Shown here one piece after another: positions 55,189 through 59,749 of a DNA stretch of 59,749 nucleotides. The stretch is from Pseudonocardia sp. ICBG1293 (lineage in GTDB: Bacteria > Actinomycetota > Actinomycetes > Mycobacteriales > Pseudonocardiaceae). The stretch spans positions 1-59,749 of the forward strand of contig NZ_JAHLEL010000001.1 of the NCBI RefSeq assembly GCF_020131355.1, in the 5' to 3' direction. Each line of letters begins with the position of its first letter. The first letter of the stretch is position 1. The notes beneath the pieces are model-generated. The model had not been told where the DNA came from, did no database searches, and saw nothing but the letters and a program-made list of their open reading frames with translations. A program made the position numbers and the translations under genes.

Positions 55189-55721
55189 CGCGTGCTCCTC
55201 GTCCTGGCCTCCGTCGAACGGGGCGGGGGCGGGAAGGCCGCTCCCCAGCGTTCGTGGGCCGACTGGCGGGTCAGGCCGGCCGCGTCACCGATCACTGTCC
55301 AGGACGCCCCGGCAGCCCGGGCCCGGCCGACCGCGGTGTCCAGCTCCTCGCGGATCTCAGCCAACCGAACCGCGGCATCGTGCACCGCAAGCCCCGGCAG
55401 CGCCTCGCCCAGGTGCGTACGCCACTGTCCCTGCGCACCCTCGCCCTCCTCGGGGCCCTCCACCGACTCCGGGGCGACACTGGCTGAACTCGGATAGAGC
55501 GCGACCTGCTCGGCGTAGCAGGAGTCCGTGGCCACCACCTCCGCGCGGGACCAGAACCTCTCCCCGCGCCAACCGCAGACACACGCGGCGCGCCAGCCCA
55601 CGAACCGACTGTTGGTCAGATCGTCGTGGATCCCGGTGACCGTGTCGCCATCGAGGACTACGGCGGCGTAGCCCTCGTGTTCGTAGGCCGGTCCGTAACC
55701 AGTGTCCCAGGTCCACCCCAT
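55185..55721 (-). CDS. HTH-containing hypothetical protein, copy 2
   Basis: Identical to 19491-20027, with GWRAACVCGWRG and the C-terminal HTH around WTVIGDAAGLTRQSAHERWG. Confidence 0.67.
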   Translation of the reverse strand: MGWTWDTGYGPAYEHEGYAAVVLDGDTVTGIHDDLTNSRFVGWRAACVCGWRGERFWSRAEVVATDSCYAEQVALYPSSASVAPESVEGPEEGEGAQGQWRTHLGEALPGLAVHDAAVRLAEIREELDTAVGRARAAGASWTVIGDAAGLTRQSAHERWGAAFPPPPRSTEARTRSTR

Positions 55722-55724
55722 ACT

Positions 55725-55782
55725 GTCAGGATACCCTGACGATCTCCCCTGTCAGGGTATCCTGACGCTAGCTTTAGCTAGC
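55725..55782. promoter_or_regulatory. Tandem operator palindromes, copy 2
   Basis: Same sites as 20031-20088: GTCAGGATACCCTGAC, GTCAGGGTATCCTGAC and GCTAGCTTTAGCTAGC. Confidence 0.65.
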
Positions 55783-55872
55783 ATGAGCAAGCGACCCAAC
55801 AAGGCTCGATCGAACATAATATTGATTATCGGCTCGCCCGACCTGCCGAAACGCGACCCGGAGCCGTTACTA

Positions 55873-56994
55873 GTGTTGCGGTAACTAGGTTACTTTACTC
55901 ACGGGCTGGTTTACGGGATCATGAGCTGTGCCGTTGACTGTGACCGTGGACGTTCCGGCCGCCGACCGCGAGGTGCTGGAGTCCTGGCTGCGTTCCTCGT
56001 CGGTTTCGGCGGGACTGGCCCGACGGGGCAGGATCGTGTTGCTGGCCGCGGACGGGGTGGCGGTCAAGGACATCGTCACACTGGTCGGGGCGTCGAAGGC
56101 GACGGTGATCGGGTGGAAGAAGCGTTACGCCGCTGAGGGGATCGCCGGGCTGGCCGACCGGCCCAAGGCGGGCCGGCCGCCGGTGATCGACGAGGTCGCG
56201 GTCGTGCTCGCCACGCTGGAACCGCCGCCTGAGCGGCTCGGAGTCACGCACTGGTCGTCACGGCTGCTCGGTGCCGAGCTCGGGATCTCCCACGTGTGGA
56301 TCGGCAAGATTTGGCGGCGGTGGGGGCTGCAGCCGTGGAAGTCCGAGACGTTCAAGTTCTCCACCGATCCCGAGCTCGAAGCCAAGGTCCGCGACATCGT
56401 CGGGTTGTATCTGAACCCGCCGGACAAGGCCGTCGTGCTCTGCGTCGACGAGAAATCCCAGGTCCAGGCCCTGGACCGGACAGCGCCGATCCTGCCGATC
56501 ATGCCCGGTATCCCGGAGAAACGGACGCATGACTACGTCCGTCACGGCACCACCACGCTGTTCGCGGCGTTAGAGGTCGCGACCGGGCGGGTCGAGCAGG
56601 CGTGCCTGCCGCGGCATCGCCATCAGGAGTTCCTGCGGTTCCTCAAGCAGGTCGCGAAGGCCTACCCGCGGCGCAAGCTGCACCTGGTGGTGGACAACTA
56701 CGCGACCCACAAGCACCCCGCAGTGAAGGCCTGGCTGGCCCGCAACCCGCGGATCACCCTGCACTTCACCCGACCTCGGGATCGTGGCTGAACATGGTCG
56801 AGGTCTTTTTCGGGGTCATCACCCGCCAGGCCATTCGCCGTGGCAGCTTCGGCAGCGTCAGAGAACTGATCGGCGCGATCGGCCGGTTCATCGACGGCTG
56901 GAACGAACGCTGCCACCCGTTCATCTGGACCAAACCCGCAGACCACCTACTCAACCACTGCCGACCCGGTCAAAGAACATCGTTTACGCGACAC
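55873..56994 (+). mobile_element. IS630-family insertion sequence, copy 2
   Basis: Same element as 20179-21301, one base shorter because of the deletion near 56772. It has the same flanking TA. Confidence 0.82.
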
Positions 56995-56997
56995 TAG
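55928..56997 (+). CDS. IS630-family transposase, copy 2, frameshifted
   Basis: Collinear with 20234-21304. In the run TTCACCCC one C is lost (near 56772), so the SGSWLNMVE segment with the last catalytic acid is in another frame. The cause is most likely sequence error, since the other copy is intact. Confidence 0.85.
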
Positions 56998-57159
56998 CCC
57001 TGCAAGCGCCCGAAATGTCTGATAATGCAGAGCCTGGGAACTTTTATCCAGTGCTGAAGTGATGCGCAGCCCACCGCAGTATACTGCTTCTGCATACTTC
57101 GCGACGATAACTCTGTGTCTAAATTCCAAAGAGGTCGAAGGCCGCATAGGTCAGCAGGT

Positions 57160-58393
57160 CTAGGGGTGGTGCGAGAACTTGCCGAGGAACTACGACCCAG
57201 ATCTTCTTGATTCTGCGGAACTAGAACACACACCATAACTGCGAAAAGGGAGATCCCGCAAAGTACGCACATGCAGCATCGCTCGATTGAAAGGCGTCTA
57301 ATAGATCCGCCGCGCCCCACGATCCGAGCAGGGTCCCGATCGACCCTGCTAGCGTAACGGCGCCCAGCGCAACTCCGGCACGACCGAGCGAACCTACTTG
57401 ACGATCTCTTGGTCCAGAGTGGGCCAATCAACAGCTCAGCGAAAGTCATGGGCAGAATATAGGCCAGCAGGGCACCCCACCCACTGAACGGGATCAATAC
57501 GGCGTACGCGACCGCAAAAGATCCAAAACCGACGATCAGCAGCACTCTCCGGACGTCCGGGAGAACACGTGCTGCAGCAATGTGTACTGAAAGAGTACGC
57601 AAAGTATGCCATTAATGGTGAAGAGAGCAGACGCGGCCGCGATGGTGCCGGTCAACTCTCGAGCCAACAGTGGCAGCATTACACTGATTGGCTGTAGAAC
57701 CAAACATAGTAGAAAGCAGCAGCAAGGGCGCCCAATAGCGAATCGCAGATCGCCATGAGGTCGTTTCCTGCTCGGCCTCCTTCGGCTCGGCTGCCTTCCT
57801 CGTGTCATCGCGAAGAAGTTGGGCGCAGTGAGGCGACGGGAGAAGAGCAGCGTGACAAACAGGTGTGATGCGATGCAGGCGCATAGGATGACAGTAAAAC
57901 CGACCGGATAGACCGCGGCGCCGAGCGCGGGGCCGGCGACGACTCCTGTATTCAAGAATGTTGCCGTAGCGCTAGCACTCTCTGCTACTCGTACCACTGC
58001 CGGACGAGCTCGATCTGATTGCGAGGGTAAGCAGGGAACCCCCCCACCCCGACACAAACCACGCCGACCACTAGGGCTGGCACACTCGGGTCGTCATTCG
58101 GCTCACTCAGCGCACTGATGAGGACGAGGTATCCAGCGATCCGTCCCGTAAGCCCGCGGCGAGCACGAAACGCAGCCGAGTACGGTCGACGATCCACCCG
58201 ATCATACTAGGGAGAAAGCCTGGCTCGAGAATGCCAATAAACCGGCGACGAGCCCCACCGTCGCCGTCGTGAGCCCCGCTGAATCCAGCCTCAGCGCGAG
58301 CAGCGGTACGAACATAAATGTGGTGGCTCCGGTCATGAGCACCACGACGAGCAGCAGGCGCGCCAGGGGCGAAGCCTCACGCCATTGACTCAC
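57160..58393 (-). CDS. MFS exporter, copy 2, many indels
   Basis: Corresponds to 21468-22715. There are more than ten small insertions and deletions relative to copy 1, for example around 57300, 57690, 57820, 57970 and 58200. They break the frame repeatedly, while the intervening stretches remain nearly identical. The pattern is that of raw read errors, not of evolutionary decay. Confidence 0.8.
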
Positions 58394-58451
58394 TGCCCAC
58401 GCGCCTGTCCCGCATCGATTCCGATGCTGCTGGTGAAGGCGGGTGTGCCGA

Positions 58452-59657
58452 TCACCTGCTGTCGTCCCGGTCGATCTCGCGTCCGTCGCCGCGCTCCAAC
58501 ATCGACCGCAGGCCGTCCTGCCGTCGCGCAAACTCCTCTTGGTCGGTAGGAGACTCTCCCGTCGCGGACATCGCGAGGCCCTCCAGACGTTCGATCCGCG
58601 CGCCACGAGAGAGCTTGGCCGTGTATGAGGACATCCCGAGATGCACCGCCTGCAGGGACTGCTGCATCGCAAGGTGGACGGTTGAATAGATGCAAAGGTT
58701 GAAGTACTCGAAGTTGCGGCCGATTCGCGCATAGTCGAATCCTGCCTGTCGGACGTAGAGTGTGTTGCCCCACGCGAAGCAGATGACGACGCCGACGGCG
58801 CGCTCGCCGTCCTCGAGGAGAAGCACATGGCTGTGGTCGTCGGCAGCCTCGGCGAGCTTCGTCATGTACTGCCGGCGAGCCGTAACGGAGGAAGCGTGGT
58901 CGCCGTACTTGCTCTGCAACTGCGTGCACAACACGGCGGCTACATCCACACATCGCTTAAACCCCGTCGCGACAACGTGTATCCGGCACCTTCGAAGATT
59001 CTTTGTTCACGCCGCATCTCCCGCCGCTGACGGCCACCGAGCGCGTCGATGTACTCGGCGAGGGTCGCGTGTTCGATGTCGATGACGCAGTTCGCACCTG
59101 TCGTGAAGAAGGCGTCATCATGAACACCGAGCGCACGAAGCTGCGCTCTTCCCACCGGGTTGAGGTGCAGCGCAGTAAGGGGCACGCGCGAAGTCCCCGG
59201 CCCATGGCCCGCTGCATCAAGGAGCATTGAGAGGACGGCCTCGGCCGTGACGGCGTCGAGTGCGCGGTCGATCGCGAACTCTGTCGAGTAAACGGCTTGG
59301 GCGCCGACCCACGCGGCCGGTGACCACTCATCGCGAGCGAAGCGAGCGTGCGATCGGCTGAGGAATGTTTCATAGAGGTGATATGGGCCGGGTGACTCCC
59401 CGTAGACGGGAAGCACACCGACCAAGCTTCGATGGAGACCGTAACGGCAGCACAAGTAGCGGACGTTACCGCCGCGGGCGTACTCGACAGCAAGGAGCCA
59501 GGGGCGCGCGACGTAGAAAGAACGGCCGCGGGTCAGGACCTCATACTCGGGCTCCGCGATGTCGCTGATGCTGTCGACCGTCTCGACGATGAGCTGGTTG
59601 GGGTGATTCGCCCGGCCACGGGTCGCGTCAGGTTCGGAATGATGGGCGTCAGGGCAT
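58452..59657 (-). CDS. FemAB/GNAT-like transferase, copy 2, frameshifted
   Basis: Corresponds to 22774-23982. A base is missing near 58951, which cuts the frame in the middle, and others are missing near 59613 and 59654. Most of the sequence is otherwise the same as copy 1. The window ends 92 bases beyond its start, 17 bases into the end of the TauD-like gene (59733-59749). Confidence 0.8.
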
Positions 59658-59749
59658 CGTGGGCTCCGTCGGTCGAGACGTCGAGGACGCCAGCACTGCG
59701 TGCGGGGTCGATGGTTCCGGTAGGCAGTCCAATCAGGCGAACGCGACGA

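Larger units (their letters stand above)
43663..59749 (+). repeat. 16.1-kb direct repeat, copy 2
   Basis: This is the second reading of 7969-24076. From 43714 to about 55,165 it is identical to copy 1 wherever I compared it. After that single-base deletions appear at homopolymers (55166, about 56772), and from about 57,130 to the end there are many indels and substitutions. That rising error toward the end of the sequence fits low coverage at a contig end, not biological decay. Confidence 0.95.

Noticed and set aside
57160..59749. Second MFS and FemAB genes as decaying paralogues
   Set aside because: Differences from copy 1 are scattered indels that become denser toward the sequence end, with identical sequence between them. 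This fits read error rather than paralogue divergence.

Overview
The window is high-GC actinobacterial DNA with many GTG starts, a WhiB regulator, a DUF2637/SpdB-type transfer protein and a MobF relaxase. A Pseudonocardia-like member of the Pseudonocardiaceae is the best guess, but no genus marker is present. It holds two things: about 8 kb of chromosome (1-7968) and about 1.45 turns of what looks like a circular plasmid of about 35.7 kb (7969-59749). Bases 7969-24076 recur at 43663-59749 with a constant offset of 35,694-35,695 until about 55,165; beyond that the second copy fills with small indels. The left 8 kb also carries frameshifts in essential genes. The simplest reading is an unclosed plasmid contig with low-accuracy ends whose left end is fused to chromosome. 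A true tandem or integrated plasmid is not excluded.

Chromosomal part: aroC (3' part), aroK and aroB form a shikimate operon. After them come a TOPRIM protein, an MBL-fold hydrolase, an M24 peptidase, an ABC-2 exporter pair and a two-component sensor kinase cut at the junction.

Plasmid backbone: ParA plus a ribbon-helix-helix partner sit among clusters of TGCAC-rich repeats. There follow a DUF3800 protein, a possible HUH-like protein, a 1,429-aa MobF relaxase-helicase (TraA/TrwC type), a divergent Arr-like ADP-ribosyltransferase, and a two-gene HTH operon behind palindromic operators. On the other side of the cargo lie a putative replication initiator with 30-bp tandem repeats, a small RHH protein, a GntR repressor facing tandem operators, and an overlapping operon whiB - SpdB-like - small membrane protein - type IV coupling protein, followed by a DUF4913 protein. 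No mating-pair-formation genes are seen, so the plasmid looks mobilizable or uses an unrecognised transfer route. A 3.4-kb Tn3-family element with only a transposase completes the circle.

Cargo: between an IS630 element (20179-21301) and an IS5-type element (34856-36458) lies a 13.4-kb specialised-metabolism locus without NRPS or PKS genes. A six-gene minus-strand operon encodes a VioC-like Fe/2-oxoglutarate oxygenase, an opine (staphylopine/pseudopaline-type) dehydrogenase, a glutamate-1-semialdehyde-aminomutase-like PLP enzyme, a SyrP/TauD-like oxygenase, a FemAB/GNAT-like transferase and an MFS exporter. Divergent from it runs XRE regulator - ImmA/IrrE peptidase - DUF6545 membrane protein - AbgT transporter - ATP-grasp ligase. 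A convergent CPG2-like M20 peptidase closes the locus. I infer a small amino-acid-derived product, perhaps an opine-type metallophore or an amide-linked antimetabolite, made by ligation, hydroxylation and reductive amination and then exported. This is the most likely undescribed system in the window.
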